From the NCBI GenBank assembly GCA_019279435.1, contig JAAALK010000289.1, positions 29,628,603 through 29,692,602 of the forward strand: a DNA stretch of 64,000 bases, read 5' to 3'. Positions within the stretch are counted from its first letter, which is position 1. Every line of letters starts with the position of its first letter. Of the stretch, positions 9,913 to 22,600 are shown piece after piece. Made by a program: the position numbers and the translations under genes. The stretch comes from Zizania palustris. Its lineage: Eukaryota; Streptophyta; Magnoliopsida; Poales; Poaceae. The notes below the pieces were generated by a model, which was given only the letters and a program-made list of their open reading frames with translations, ran no database searches and was not told the origin of the DNA.

Positions 9913-10826
9913 AGTGAAGCATGCCCCCGGTGCAGTAGAGAGCTAGACGAAGGCGAAGGCGACAACAGGAGGGTGACACTGTTGGAACTTATGTGATGCA
10001 GCAAAATATTTTTTACAAAATCTCAATGGCTAACCTCTTATAAGAGATGTGCATGTGGACTTTCGTATTACTATATTACTGGTTAGTTATTGGTGAGAGG
10101 GATTACTTTAAAATGGGTGATGCCCTCCTTTTGTTGGAATTTATGTTTAATGTGCTATGCTCATTTGTGGTAATTTTTTAAAAGATAAAAATAAATCTCA
10201 AAGGTGCACTAATACAAGGGGATGGTGGAAATCTTTAGTCTCATATTGCTAGTAGAGGTGAATGATGACCAACATATATAATAGGATTATCTCCATCCCA
10301 CTAATAAGTCATGGGTATGAGAGAGAGAAAGGGAGCTCCGCACACGTGCTCGTCTCCTTTGGCTCAGGCTTGCCTGCACTGCCACCCAAAAACAACAGAT
10401 CAGAACATGAATAAGGTTTTTAGGAAGCGCTCTACGCGACTACTCACGTCCGTCATCACGACGCACTTTCTATCTATATAAACCATCGACCGTCGTCGCC
10501 TACGGTTTGACACCAATAGGGATCTTTCTACGTTGACCATGACTTCATTGTTTGGTACAGTACTATATGTGTGTCGTGCTATTTATGATTCTTAATCATA
10601 TTTAGCGAGAGCATGATTGCCATGATAGTGTCTACTAGTATGTTAGATGTGTACATGCTAGTTCTTGCGGTCACTATGATTTATCTAATTCAGAAATTAA
10701 CATTGCAATTGCCTAATTATCCAATAATTTAAAAATATTATTACAGGTCTGCGATGCACCGAGACCGAAATTTTTTTCTAGTATGTATTTTAAGATATGG
10801 CAAGCAAATGTGCGTATCTGGCTCAC
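9913..10826. other. Intergenic; possible copia LTR relic
   Basis: No coding frame. A stretch from TGTTGGAATTTATG (about 10132) to ATTATTACA (about 10745), with a CTATATAAACC box near 10477, has the TG...CA form and layout of a 0.6-kb copia solo LTR, and a second TGTTGGAACTTATG start lies at 9983. I find no target duplication at either pair, so this remains a guess. Confidence 0.3.
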
Positions 10827-13722
10827 TATGACGCCCAAAATTTAACAATTTTGAGTTTATTGAATTTTATCAAAAAAATCAACTTACAAAATGTTCATCA
10901 AGCGACAACATCTTACGACAAAACAAAGTATATCTCAGAGGCTATATTATTACGCTGAAGATAAAACAATAAAATGAAAAATTAACATCTTACTCCTAGA
11001 ATTGCTCCTCGACTGAGATAACTTACTCCAAACCTTCGTCTTCAAAGATCTCAGCATCTAAAAGTTTTAATCAACAAGGGTGAGTATAAAACGTACTCAA
11101 CAAGCCACCGAATGCAAAATAATGCAAGGATAATATCAAAGGATATGCTTATGACTTGTTTTGCATAAAAGAATATTTTGTAGTAAGCAATTATGATGAA
11201 CATGTTTAATTAATAGAAAGTAAATGTTGTAAATGTTATCCGCTACGTCGAGTAACACACCTGTGCTCACTTGTTCAAAAACACTTTCATAAATCATTCA
11301 CATTCAAACTAAACTAACTAATTGTGGAGAACATCACTTGGTTTGCTCATGTCCGTGAGCACGACTTTTTGAAAAGGTTATACTCTGATAAGAGATGTAC
11401 AAATTTACCCACAAGGCAAGAAGTTAGCTTGCAATCACCAAAATCCTACCAAAACCCTTTATATAAACCGCCTCAGCCTGAGGACAACCATACTATGTTT
11501 CATCGATGTTCCAAAGCAATGAATACATAAGCCCCCTTTTTGTGCCACAATGTCTATTCAATAAAAAGGAACAAGGCATCATTTCTTCTTGACTCTTCCG
11601 ACCCTCCGCTTGGTGCAACATACTGAGATAACCTATACTCTAGGTTAGGTCTTACCCATTAGACTTGTGGCTTGTACGAAAATGCTTTGCAACAGATCCC
11701 GCAGACTAATCCTTATAGTGCCCCGGAACCCACCATGCTAACAACTTAATCACTTTTCCAATTGCTTCCATCATTTTAGAATACCAAGAGATGAGACATA
11801 TCTAGGGAATATAAATGAGAATAAGTATCCAATCTAGTCTATGACTAATATTTAGCATACTAAGCAGGTGTACCAATACTTGGGCACTAACTAATATTGT
11901 AGTGTACTTTAAGGCGACAAGGGAAATTGGAACAAAAAAAATGGCTTGGATTTACACTTCAAGGTTAAGGGATCTAATAAAATATAAACTGTAGGTTTAA
12001 TTGGACTAATGCAATTAAATCCTATGGGTTATAGCAATAATTAAATTGAAAACATGGGTTCAACATGTTCAAGGAGGGAGGTGTGACTTGCTTGTTTCAA
12101 CAAAATATGAAGAAGTCTCCTCGAAGAAAGGCTCTAGCTCCTCGACAACTTCGACTCTAGAAGGCATGCAAAATGAGGAACAAACAATTAAAAAGAGAAA
12201 AATAATAGTACAAATTATTAACAAAATAGTTCATGTTGTATAGAAAAATCAGATGATCAAAATGGAATTTGAATGGATGAATTTGGAGTTAGGATGAGAG
12301 AGATATGAATTTTTGAAGTTTGAATGAATTTTGGAATTAAGTTTAAACAGAAAATGGCCTCAGATCAACGATAGACTGAGCCCACAGTGAAATCGCGCAC
12401 GTGCGCCATGAACCGTATGACGTGAGGCCATCGGATCTGGATCGAACAGCTACGATGGAGGCAAGATTTTAAGTGAAATCGAGCGGCTGAGATCATAATG
12501 TGGTGAACCGATACGATCTAACAACTGAGATTGAAGGGGGTATTAAATAAAGATGGACGGCTAAGATTGGTTGATACCGGTCAATGGGAATCGAACAAAC
12601 TAGAACACTTCATGTGACAATTTAATCTAGACTGCACGCACATGATTGGATGGTGGAGATTATAATCGGCACATGGCATCCATTGTCATCTTCATCGGCG
12701 ACGGTAGAGTGAGGCAGCGAGGCTAGCAGCGGTGGCGAGGGGTTATAGCGAGATCTAAGGGCAGAAATATGTAGAGAATAGGATGGGGATCAAGATTATA
12801 CCAGAATTGAAGACCATCGGTGAACGGAGGCGTCCAGCGGCAAGTGGAGGCAGACGAATGGGTTCGGGTCAACGACAACGTCGAGATCCAACGACCAAGG
12901 TGGAGAATGGAGGCGCTGTCGAGGTCGAACGGGCGATGGGGATCACAATGGTGGGGGTGCCGAGGATGGGTGATCTGTCTGGCGACGGCAGACAATGACC
13001 AAACCGAAATAGAAATAGAGGCGGGGAGATTTTTAGAGCTTGCCGGCGATGCAAATCGCAATCGACCGAATGGAGGTAGGGAACGAGATTAGTCGTAGGA
13101 GGCGGAGGGATTTCTAGGGGTCAGGGGGCTGGGGCTTGCGGAAAAAGGCACTGAAAAAGATAGGGTTCAACGATAGAGATTTTAGACGAGAGTCCAATTT
13201 AGGGACAATGGGTCTAATGAGCAGGGTCCACCGGATAGCGAGTGAACAAAGGCACTAAAGAATGACAGGCGAGGGACACTGTCAGTGAGCGTGGGGATGG
13301 GAGCGGGGCGGTGCTGATAGGTGGGGCCTGCAAATTAGAGAGAAAAGGAGGACGCACGCGCGGCAGGACACGACACCGATAGATGGGGGCCACTTGTCAA
13401 AGACAACGAGCGACTTGTCTAGGCTGTAGAGAGAGAATGGAGGAGCCGGTCCAACAAGAATTAAAATTCATTTTTAATTAAAATAATTGATGAAATTCAT
13501 TTGTAATTACTATGCTAGTTGCAAAAGTTCTAAAAATTTAGAAAAAATTCCTAAAATATTAATTTGACTTGGAGAATTTTTTTAAAAAAATCCAACTCGA
13601 AATTTGAATTATTTCTTAAGATTTTTAATTATTTTCATTTTTTCACACTTTAATTAATTAATTAATTTTCTAATTTTTATTTTCTCAAAAATATTTATTT
13701 GGAAAAAATTCAGGGTGTTACA
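10827..13722 (-). mobile_element. Solo LTR of the N/D gypsy family
   Basis: Read on the minus strand it starts TGTAACACCCTGAATT at 13722 and ends GGGCGTCATA at 10827, about 2.9 kb. The same landmarks as in the LTRs of elements N and D occur in order: AACAAGCCACCGAATGCAAA near 11100, the CTCTGATAAGAGATGTAC block near 11385, and AT-rich then GC-rich halves. Flanks are CTCAC (10822-10826) and CTTAC (13723-13727), a 5-bp target duplication with one transition. No PBS, coding sequence or second LTR follows, so it is a solo LTR left by recombination between two LTRs. ORFs of 60-110 residues at 12.7-13.1 kb are chance frames in its GC-richer part. Confidence 0.75.
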
Positions 13723-13917
13723 CTTACTGCTATGAATATATAGGAAGTGATACTTTGCTAACGTGAGGATGAACATTCTCCCGATTAGGAGAAGAAATTT
13801 GCTGAGGCTTATAATCTATTCGTAGGATGTATTTTAGGTGTGCTCTCTAACTATTTGTGTGATGTTTACATCACTATGACAAATACGAAATATTTGTGTG
13901 TTGATCTGATTGCAAAT
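13723..13917. other. Short spacer ending in the left CAAAT target duplication of element A
   Basis: AT-rich sequence with no feature except CAAAT at 13913-13917, matched exactly at 57874-57878 on the far side of element A. Confidence 0.7.
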
Positions 13918-15000
13918 TGTTGACACTAAAATCGTCCAACAAAGCGCTAAACGTCACTGACATCAATCTAGCGATTCAAAAGCGTGCAGATGCTCAAAGT
14001 AGTTTTCCAAATGCCACCCGACGCCAACACCGCATTCCAATGAACCTCGACCGTGACGAGGGAAACTAGGGGTGGAGTCGCCAAGCAATTAAACCGCACT
14101 ACGGGAATGCAGTCCAATTGGCCGAGAGTCAAAGGGGGCGGTCGGACCGGCTAAGGCGGGCCGCTCAGACCGACAACAGGCTGGCGGTCAGACCATGAGG
14201 GCAACGAGAAAGGTGAATGGGGCCGACTGCGCACTGGCGGTTAGATCGGCCGTGTATCGCCGGTCAAACTGGCTGTTGCCGGCATGGCCCGATCCGACTG
14301 GCTATAGATGGCTAGTCAGACCGATGGGCGGGACAGTGGTCACTATGGCTCGTCGGCGGGTGTGCCGACGATGACAGCTTGATGTAGGGACTTCTTGGTG
14401 ACGAAGGTAAATGCCTTGTCCCCTGCAAGACATGAAAGATCAGTGGCAACTCGTCCTAGAGAGTGAATTACCAGGGGTGAGATGAACGATTTACAAGAGA
14501 ATCAACAAGGATTATCGTGATTACGACGCGATGGACAGGAGGTTTACAATGAAAACCAACAAAGATGGACGGGCTATGGCTAAACCTAGGGCAAAAAGGG
14601 TAAAGAGATAGTAGATTGAAAAAAGAATGATTCCATTGGGTAGATTGGATTGATTTTTGGATTGGAGTCTCCCTTTTGAATCGGCCTTGCCCCTATATTT
14701 ATAGGGGGTGGTCTTGTAATCCCTGGACTTAATTTGTACCGTATATTGATTAGGGTACGAGTCCAAGTCATTACAAATTGTTTAGAGATTAAAATATCCC
14801 GAGACTAATTAATTCAGCTCGGAATCGAATTGGGACGGTATGACCGGGCCCATATGGCCGGTTTGACCCGGGTACCATGGTCAGTCGGACCGGCCTACTA
14901 TAGCCGGTTGGACTGGCCTGTGCTAGGGAAAAGCACATCTTCGGCCAAAATACCAATTTTAACAATTTTTTACCATTACTGTCATTTTTTGCTATCAACA
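13918..15000 (-). repeat. 3' LTR of element A
   Basis: 1083 bp, TGTTGACACTAAAATCG...GCTATCAACA on the plus strand. It matches 56924-57873 closely but holds about 125 bp (roughly 14440-14560) that the 5' LTR lacks. A minus-strand TATAAATA lies at 14703-14696. The stretches 14120-14350 and 14840-14930 are packed with GGTCNGACC-type microrepeats. Confidence 0.9.
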
Positions 15001-15016
15001 CATGCCCCTGCATTTT
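15001..15016 (-). promoter_or_regulatory. Polypurine tract of element A
   Basis: On the minus strand the sequence just before the 3' LTR reads CCAAAATGCAGGGGCATG. The purine run next to the LTR is the expected plus-strand primer, and the same AAAxGCAGGGGGCATG form precedes the 3' LTRs of elements B and C. Confidence 0.7.
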
Positions 15017-15083
15017 GGCAAACTAGTGATCCAAAAGCACTGTGGGCTAAGGGAAATAAACTTCATATCAGCTATATGACACC

Positions 15084-16444
15084 TGTTGATAGCAAAAAAT
15101 GGCATTAATGGCTAGATTGTCAAAATATCAATTTTTGGTGATTTGGACCGAAAGTACACATGTCCAGGGTATGTCCGAAGCCCTACAGGGCCGAAGTCCG
15201 TTGAGCTATGGGCTCCAAAATCCTCTAGCCAGCCCATGGGCTTTGGCCAGGAAGCCTTTGGAGGCCCACGTTGCCGAAGCTTCGGAAGCCTTCGGAGGCC
15301 CACGCTACCGAAGCTTCGGAAGCCTTGATGGGCCTGGCCAAAGCCCACGCTGCCGAAGCTTCAGCCCGAGGAGCAGGCCTCAACGGGCCTGGCCGAAGCC
15401 CACTTCGGCAGAGGTAGAGTTGTATGCGTTTCCAGCTCAATCTCTATCTCTATCTGGCCGGATTAATAGTAGATTAGATTAGGAATTAAGCCCCTATAAA
15501 TAGAGAGGCAAGGCCGGCGTAGAGAGCCCCCCAACTCAAACCAAACCAAAGCCCTAGCTTTGATTGCATTTACTTTACCTTTATTTTCCCGTACCTCTTC
15601 GTTGGTTTGCCTGGAAGCCCTCCGTCGGCCGCTACGGAACAGTGGTAACCCTTGTTACTTTGCCTGGGAAGTATCTGTTAATCTACGTAATAGATTGTTA
15701 TCGCCTTGTTACTTCGCCTATGAAGTATCCGCTAATGTGCGTAATAGATTGCTACCTTCGCTACTAGTGCAACACTTAGCAATATTCGGTCTTCAGGCCG
15801 AATTGGTACTTCACACTCTTCTATTGCAGGTTCGCAGGTTCGGAGCCACTTCGTCGGAGGTGTCCGGAGCTGAGAGATCGGTTTCAGAGGTCATCAGATA
15901 CCCTTCGGTGGGATTGCAGGCTCCGACATCAGGCTTCGCCAGCGTACTTCATCATGACAGGCTTCGCTACGACTATAATCCACATTGGATGAATTTGCGC
16001 TCGCGCGCGGCCCTCGCGTCATTATTCCGTAGCTTACTGTATCAGAGATCTCACACCAAACCCCGCTGTTCAGAGGTGATCATCGCGTCTAGATCCGTTC
16101 GGAGTCTATCTTCAGCTAGATCGGTCCGAACGCCGAAGCACTCTTCGGCGGAGTACTTCGCGTCGAACGCCGAAGGTACCCTTCGGTGCACCCTTTGCAC
16201 CAGACTTCGAACTAGACGGGCTCCGATTGGTTTGCTTATTTTATTCTGTTTAATCTATCTTTTTCGGCTAATTGGATTATTTTGTGTAATCTGGTTGCCT
16301 AGCGACTCCACCCCCCTTATCACGATTAAGGGTAGTCGGAACGCGATGTCGGTGCCACGTCACAGTTAGGCTTGTCCCTAAGTATCCGTGCACTTTTTGA
16401 TCATCGAACTGACCATAGTGCGGGGGCACGTTTCCATGTCAACA
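15084..16444 (+). repeat. 5' LTR of element B
   Basis: 1361 bp, TGTTGATAGC...GTGTCAACA. It is closely similar to the 3' LTR (33954-35285); the 3' copy lacks about 30 bp of the GAAGCC-rich section around 15260-15330. It is rich in CTTCGG/CCGAAG microrepeats (15170-15420 and 15840-16220). The U3/R part carries a TATA box and the last 100 bp carry GTGCGGGGGCACG. Confidence 0.93.
15495..15503 (+). promoter_or_regulatory. TATA box in 5' LTR of element B
   Basis: TATAAATAG in the context CCCCTATAAATAGAGAGGC. The same context recurs at 34337 in the 3' LTR, at 49945 and 55039 in element C, and on the minus strand at 14703 and 57578 in element A, which supports it as the conserved core promoter of this group. 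Transcription would start roughly 30 bp downstream, near 15530. Confidence 0.75.
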
Positions 16445-16468
16445 CACTTTTTGGTGACTCCGCTGGGG
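16445..16468 (+). promoter_or_regulatory. Primer binding site of element B
   Basis: Directly after the LTR comes CACTTTTTGGTGACTCCGCT then GGGGA. Elements C (51040 on) and A (minus, 56923 down) have TGGCGACTCCGCTGGGGA and TGGCGACTCCACTAGGGA in the same place. The tRNA used is not identified here; the form is the usual one for Tat-group elements. Confidence 0.75.
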
Positions 16469-16485
16469 AGAGCTACACCAACATA

Positions 16486-19400
16486 ATGAGTACGTCTACA
16501 TCGGCCACTAGTACATCTACATCGACTACTACAATTACACCGCCGATGGATGCAACAAGAGGCGCGGATATCGACAACCGCAACATATTGTCACCTACAC
16601 TTGAAGATATCCCCGCAGAAGACCGAGCAGAGATTGAGGCAAAGTTAAAGGCACTCCAAGACATGATGCTTGGGGGCTACGTCAAAACACGCGCATGCTT
16701 CATCAAGCGCGACATCATCACTCCTGACCTCGCTCAGGTCCAGGTAACACCTGTATCACCTCGTTTATCTTCTTTAGAAATTGAGCAAAAAATAGCCGCA
16801 TCAGTAGATCAAGCCGTTAGCACTTCTCTAGCCAACCGCTTAGATTCGGCAGTCAGCTTCCAAGTAGAGGCAACTCTTAGAAGGTTCGGCTTTACTGAGG
16901 TCGTACCCCGGTTCCTATTGCTAGTACACCACCTGCAAACTACGTATTCGGTAGGACTAACGACAACACTGGCACAGTCATGTCTCCGGCCTCACCACTT
17001 ATGGCCGAGACCAATCATTACACCTACAGTCAAACTAACACTACGCGCCATGCACCACCACCTGCACCGGTGCCCGCGCTGCCCGCACCACATACGCAGG
17101 CGCCCAGACACGAACACGTCATACAAATAGCACGTAGAGAAGAGGCCCATGGCCGACACGCTGATATCCCACCGCGTGTCGCGCCCCCGCATGAGAGGCG
17201 CACACAAACAACATACCAAGATGACATAGAGGAGCGGGTCCGTGCACTATTTAGAGAGTGTGCCGACTTCGTGCCCAAGGGATGGATTAGGGTTTACCGT
17301 AAGCCCTACCCGACCATCTTGATGCGGTACCCTACCCCTGCGGCTATAGGATCCCCGAATTCACTAAGTTCGATGGCGAGGGTAGCAAGACCACAGTAGA
17401 GCACATTAGTCAATTTTTGGTGCAGTGTGGAGAGGTTAGCGGGATAGATGCCCTAAAAGTTATACTATTTTCTCTCTCGCTATCCGGCACTGCTTTCACT
17501 TGGTTTTTGGTGCTCCCGCTGAACTCCATCCACACGTGGGACGATTTAGAGCGGAAATTCCATGATTATTTCTACACAGGTGAGACAGAAATTAGGCTTT
17601 CACACTTGACATCGGTTAAACAAAAATCTAGTGAGAGCGCCTCCGAGTACATCAAGCGTTTTAGGGATACTAGAAACCGGTGTTTTAGCCTTAATATTTC
17701 AGAAAGGGACTTGGCGGAATTAACTTTTAACGGGTTGCGTTCCGAAATTAGAGAAAGGTTAGATAACCAAAACTTTTTAGAAGTTAGGCAAGTTCTACAG
17801 CAGGCTCTGGTCCAAGAAGGCCGAGCCAAAGATAAGAAATTTATTAAGACATTTAGCAAGCCTAGGGCCGAGATCCACATCATGGAACGCTCTGATGAGG
17901 AGGAGTCAGAGGAGGAGGATTCGGCCGACATGTACGCGACCGAATGGGTTTGGAACACTAAAAATAAACCTGTCACTTGCTCTGAGTTACGACCATCCCC
18001 CACAAAGAATAGACTTAGTGAGGTCAAGTACTCGTTCGATATAACTAAATGTGATAAAATATTTGACTTTCTCTTAAAAAGCCAGCTTCTCAGGTTACCT
18101 AAAGGTCAAGTCATTCCACCTGCCGATGAGTTAAAGAAGCATCCATACTGTAAGTGGCATGATTCACATTCTCATAATACTAATGATTGCAATGTTTTTC
18201 GACGGCAGATACAATCAGCCATAGAAGAAGGACGATTGAAGATAGACCATCATCCAAAGATGAAGTTGGATAAAGATCCTTTTCCAGTCAACGCCGTTGA
18301 CTTCGGCGAAAAAAGGTGTTGATTCGACCGGAACAAGCCGAGTCTGCTAAAGGGAAAGACGTAATTATTGGAGAACCGCGCACTCGCATACTCGTGCCAA
18401 AGAACCCCAAGGTAGGAGTGTGGAAATAGAACGTTAATACCCCTTCAGCTAAGGCTCGCAAGAGGCCGAAGGTGACATATGATATGTTGTTGAACAAGCA
18501 TCAGTGAAGGGCCAAGGAAGCAGGTCCACGCGCTAAGCTAAAACAGCCGAAGCGGCCAAGACCCTCGAAGGGTGGCTTCGGGCCGAAGCAGGCGAACTCT
18601 CCGCACGAAGGCTTCAGGCCGCGGTGGCCTGATGCTCCGCACGGTGGTTCCGAGACACAATTGTTGAACCCCCCGTACGACAACTTCGAACCCCAGTGGT
18701 CGGGTCCCCCATGCAACAACTTCGAACCCCAATGACCGAACCCCGCACCGTGTTGGACGTCTCTAATGGGAGGCTTCGGCCCACACTGGCCGAACATACC
18801 TCCGGTCTGGCAGGACCCTTCGCTGGTGTGGTCCGAGATACCTTCGACTTGGCCGAGCCCCCCTCCAGGTGATGGGTTCGGCTCACAGTGGGCAAGGCCA
18901 CTAGAGCCGCCGATGCCTCCGCCATATGACTGGGCGGGTACCCCGTGGGCTCTATGCATATCCGAGTCAGGGTACCCTCCGCAACCTAACTCTATGCCTT
19001 GTTTTCCTTCGGAGTGTTATGGATGGCAGGGGCGAGCAGACGCAGCGGAGGGGGGCATCGTCCACAGACTGTCCGTGGTACCTCCGAATCAGACCATGCG
19101 GGATGAAGCCGAAGGGTGCGAACACGCGGAGGCCGAAGTCAGGGAGTCCGAAGCCATAACTATCAGAGTTGGGTATCATGAAGTCCCAATCCCGAAGACT
19201 TTGTCACCGAGGTCCGACGGAGGTCAGTCTCATGCTTCGGCCGAGCTCTACGCCGAAGCTTGGTTCGATCGGCCAGATGAGGCCGGTCTGTCTGACGGGG
19301 TTCGCAGCGAAGCCCCCTCCGAACACAGGGTGCCTAAGGCCGAAGGGCACAATACCACTTCGGCCAAAAATAATGGGAGCCGAATAGTCGCACCCGGCAC

Positions 19401-19658
19401 CAAGCCACAGCCATCTTGGGCCCCTCCGGGCATGTCCAAATCACGGAAGAGACGCCTACAAAGGCTGCGGGCACAGGAGATGTGCGAGAAGAAAGCTGAG
19501 GCCGAGCGCGACGCTATTTTCAAAGAGATCCACCCTCGGCCAGCTACGAAGCAGGTATGGAGGGAGAAGCTGGTTGAGATAACCAACCCGGCTCCTAGTC
19601 CAAGCGACGATGACGACAACATGCTCGACGACGATTACTCACCTATCTCTGAGGGACT
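16486..19658 (+). pseudogene. gag of element B (frameshifted; cut by element N)
   Basis: The gag start is the ATG at 16486 (MSTSTSATSTSTSTTTIT), 42 bp after the LTR, as in element C. Frame 1 runs to 17130 with an acidic helical stretch (LEDIPAEDRAEIEAKLKALQ). After a frame change the capsid-like core is open from 17417 to 18322 (LFSLSLSGTAFTWFLVLP, EYIKRFRDTRNRCF, LAELTFNGLRSEIRERL). A zinc-knuckle-like CKWHDSHSHNTNDC at about 18150 has His in place of the second Cys. After stops at 18321, 18428 and near 18505 and 18736, frame 18766-19658 continues with a Pro/Trp-rich linker, a VPIPKTL block, a basic KSRKRRLQRLRAQE block and an acidic DDDDNMLDDDYSPISEG tail. Element N interrupts directly after that tail. 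Gag packages the RNA; this copy is dead. Confidence 0.85.
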
Positions 19659-19663
19659 CGCGC

Positions 19664-22600
19664 CGTCACGCCCCGATTTAATAAATCAGGACTTTTATTG
19701 AAATTCCATAAAAAATCAATAAAAACAAGACGTTCATCATGCGACCACGTACAATACGAGCAATCATTCACGGTTCGTAGACCGCATTAGTACAAAAGTG
19801 AATAAAGGTGAAGAGAAACTAATAAAATAAAGGGTCCTAGATGAACACCTCCTTCCAGTCTCGCCTTGACTGGGTCGCTACTCCAGACCTTCATCCTCCT
19901 CGTAGTAGACGGGCTCTGGTGGTGTAAGTCAACGGGGGCGAGTACAAACGTACTCAGCAAGCCACCGAATGCAAATATAATGCAGGGTAATAACAAGGGA
20001 GATAGTGGCTAATTTTGCGGAAAAGCATAATTGTAAAGCATTAAATGTGATCAATTTTATTAGTGCTGAAAAGTAAACATGTGTATGCATCATCATCTTC
20101 TAACTCGAGGGGTACCGTCAGCCCCACCTCACTCAACAGTCCTTACATGCCATGAATAACTCAACCATTCAAACAATAGTAAACTAACTGCGAGTAGTCA
20201 CACAACCCGCCCTTGACCGTGGGCTCGGCTTTTCGAAAAAATTAAATTACTCTGATCAGAGATGTACCACTGTACCCACAAGGAACACACTCATCACTTA
20301 CACCAAAGTGTAACGAGATGACCCATTCCACGGGAACTCGTGCCAAAACCTTCCATATGGTCCTCCTCGACTCAACAGCACCCTCTTATAGGTTTCATAT
20401 GGTGTCCCAATGCGTCGGAGTCCCACCATACCCCACCTTGAGCCCCGTCGGTACAAGTCACCCGAAGGCTTGCCCCTTGCCCCCTCCACTATGGTGCATA
20501 GAGTCGGAGTGTTCTATACTTCCAGTTAGGACTTACCCATTAGACTTGTGGTTGGTACGGAAATGCTTTGCAACAGATCCCGCAGACTGGTCCTTATAGT
20601 GCCCCGGGTGCGACCAACCAATTCCCGAGCTTGCACCCGGAACCCACCATACTTATAACATAGCCAACTCCAACAGAGTCCAGAGACAAGAATAATGGGG
20701 AAATTCATATAACAGAATCCATCTACCTACGATTCATTCTTTATATCCTATAGCAGTTGTGCCGGTACATTGGGCACTAGCTAATATACTATTCGTAGAG
20801 TGACAAGGAGTTAAGGCTCAATAAGCATGGCTTGGGTTTGCACACAAGGACGGGGATCTAATAAATATAAGTGTAGGGCTTGATGTTTGACTAATGCAAT
20901 ATTATCCTATGAGTTATAGCGATAGTTAAAAAAACTGGGCTCAATGATGATCAACTATTTCCACAAGAGGGGTCGATGACTTGCCTTGATCAGCAAATGG
21001 GGAAGGTGGAACCTCGGGACAAAACTCTGGATCTTCGACGACGTCGTAGTCTTCTCGATACGGAAAAGTAAATAAAACATTCAATAAACAATCCAAAACA
21101 AACCAACCATACCAACATACATGTTTATGTTGGATTAAGTAAAGGAGATAGAGTCTTAAAGTTTAGGGAATTGTTACTTAAATATTTAAGATTGATTTCT
21201 AATGAGATTTCTGAGTTTTATAACTTGATGTAATTATTTTTCCTAGGGGGTTTTTATTTTCCCTTTTTAGAGATGAACCCAAAAGGTATAAAATTAGCCT
21301 TAATGTTCTTATTGAAGTAGAAAGAGTGAAATTAAGTTATTATGTCTTCTGAAGTTATTATATAAGTTTTTATGATATTTTTATAAAGGGTTAACTTTTT
21401 ATTAAGTGAATTACTTATTTATCTTAAAAGGACCTTTGAAACATTATTTAATAAAATGATATGGACAAGATGAACATTCTATTTTTATTGTGTTAAAATA
21501 GTGAAATGAAGTCATTAAGGCCTCTGAATTTAATATATAAATTTTTAAGGGTTTTTCTGGATTATTTAATTGAAATCTTAATTAAATCCTAAAGGGGACT
21601 TTTCTTTATTAATTAATAAGAATATTTTGTGCCAAATAATTATATTGTTTTATTGCATAAATGTGTAGAGAATAAAAAAACAAATTTTTCAGAATTAAAA
21701 TGGTCAAATTTGGAGTTAATTTGAACAAGATATGAATTTTCAAAGCTGAAACTAATTTTCTGGATTTTATTTTAAATGGGAAAACAGTCTGTGGTCCACG
21801 GTGAACTGGGTTCACCGTGAACCGTTTACTGCGCGCGTGGACCAGGACGATCAGGACCGTTGGATCCAGATCCAACGGGCGGTCGCGGGGCGGGGCGCTT
21901 AAGTTACAGCGGACGGCCCAGATGGGTTCGTACCTCTTTGACTGGACCAACTTCCAGGATTAAACCCCCCTAAGGGTTTAATCTGGACTGCCTAGATCTG
22001 ATCGGAGGGCTCTAAGCCCATCCGGCACGACACGGCTGAAAGGGGGTAATTTACCCCTTCTTCCCCGACTCCGGTGGAGCTCCGGTGAGCAATTACCAAC
22101 GACGGCGAGGCCTAAGGCCTTAGGTGATGGCGAAAATGGACAGAGGGGAAGACGGGGAACATGATGGTACCGGTAACGGCGGTAAGGGGCAAGCGACGGC
22201 GACCGACGATGAGAAGAGGCAGCGGTGTTCCTCGGGTTGGCGGTGGCGAAGGCGTTCCGGCGGTGATTCGACCCAACGTATGTGGGGCCGAGGTAGGGGG
22301 CGCGATGATGGTCCCGGTGGTGGCGACGACGAGGGCGGCGGTGGCCCAGAGCGCCGGCGAGGTCTTGCTAGAACCGAAGCAGGGAAAAAGGGGAAAAGTT
22401 TGCTGGCTACGCTCTGGGATGCGAGGGCTTGGGTGATTTAGGCATGGTCGTGATGCGGTGGGGTGGTGGCCTTTTATAGGGGTCACCGGCGGCGAGGAAC
22501 GGCAGGCGATCGAGGAAAACCGAGGGGGTGTTTCTATTTCACGCCGGCGAGCCTTCCATCCGCTCGGATCCGTGCTAAATATGGTGAAACCGCGTGGGGA

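Noticed and set aside
10132..10745. Confident call of a copia solo LTR
   Set aside because: TG...CA ends and a TATA-like box are present but flanking 5-mers (CCTTT and GGTCT) do not match; kept only as a weak note.
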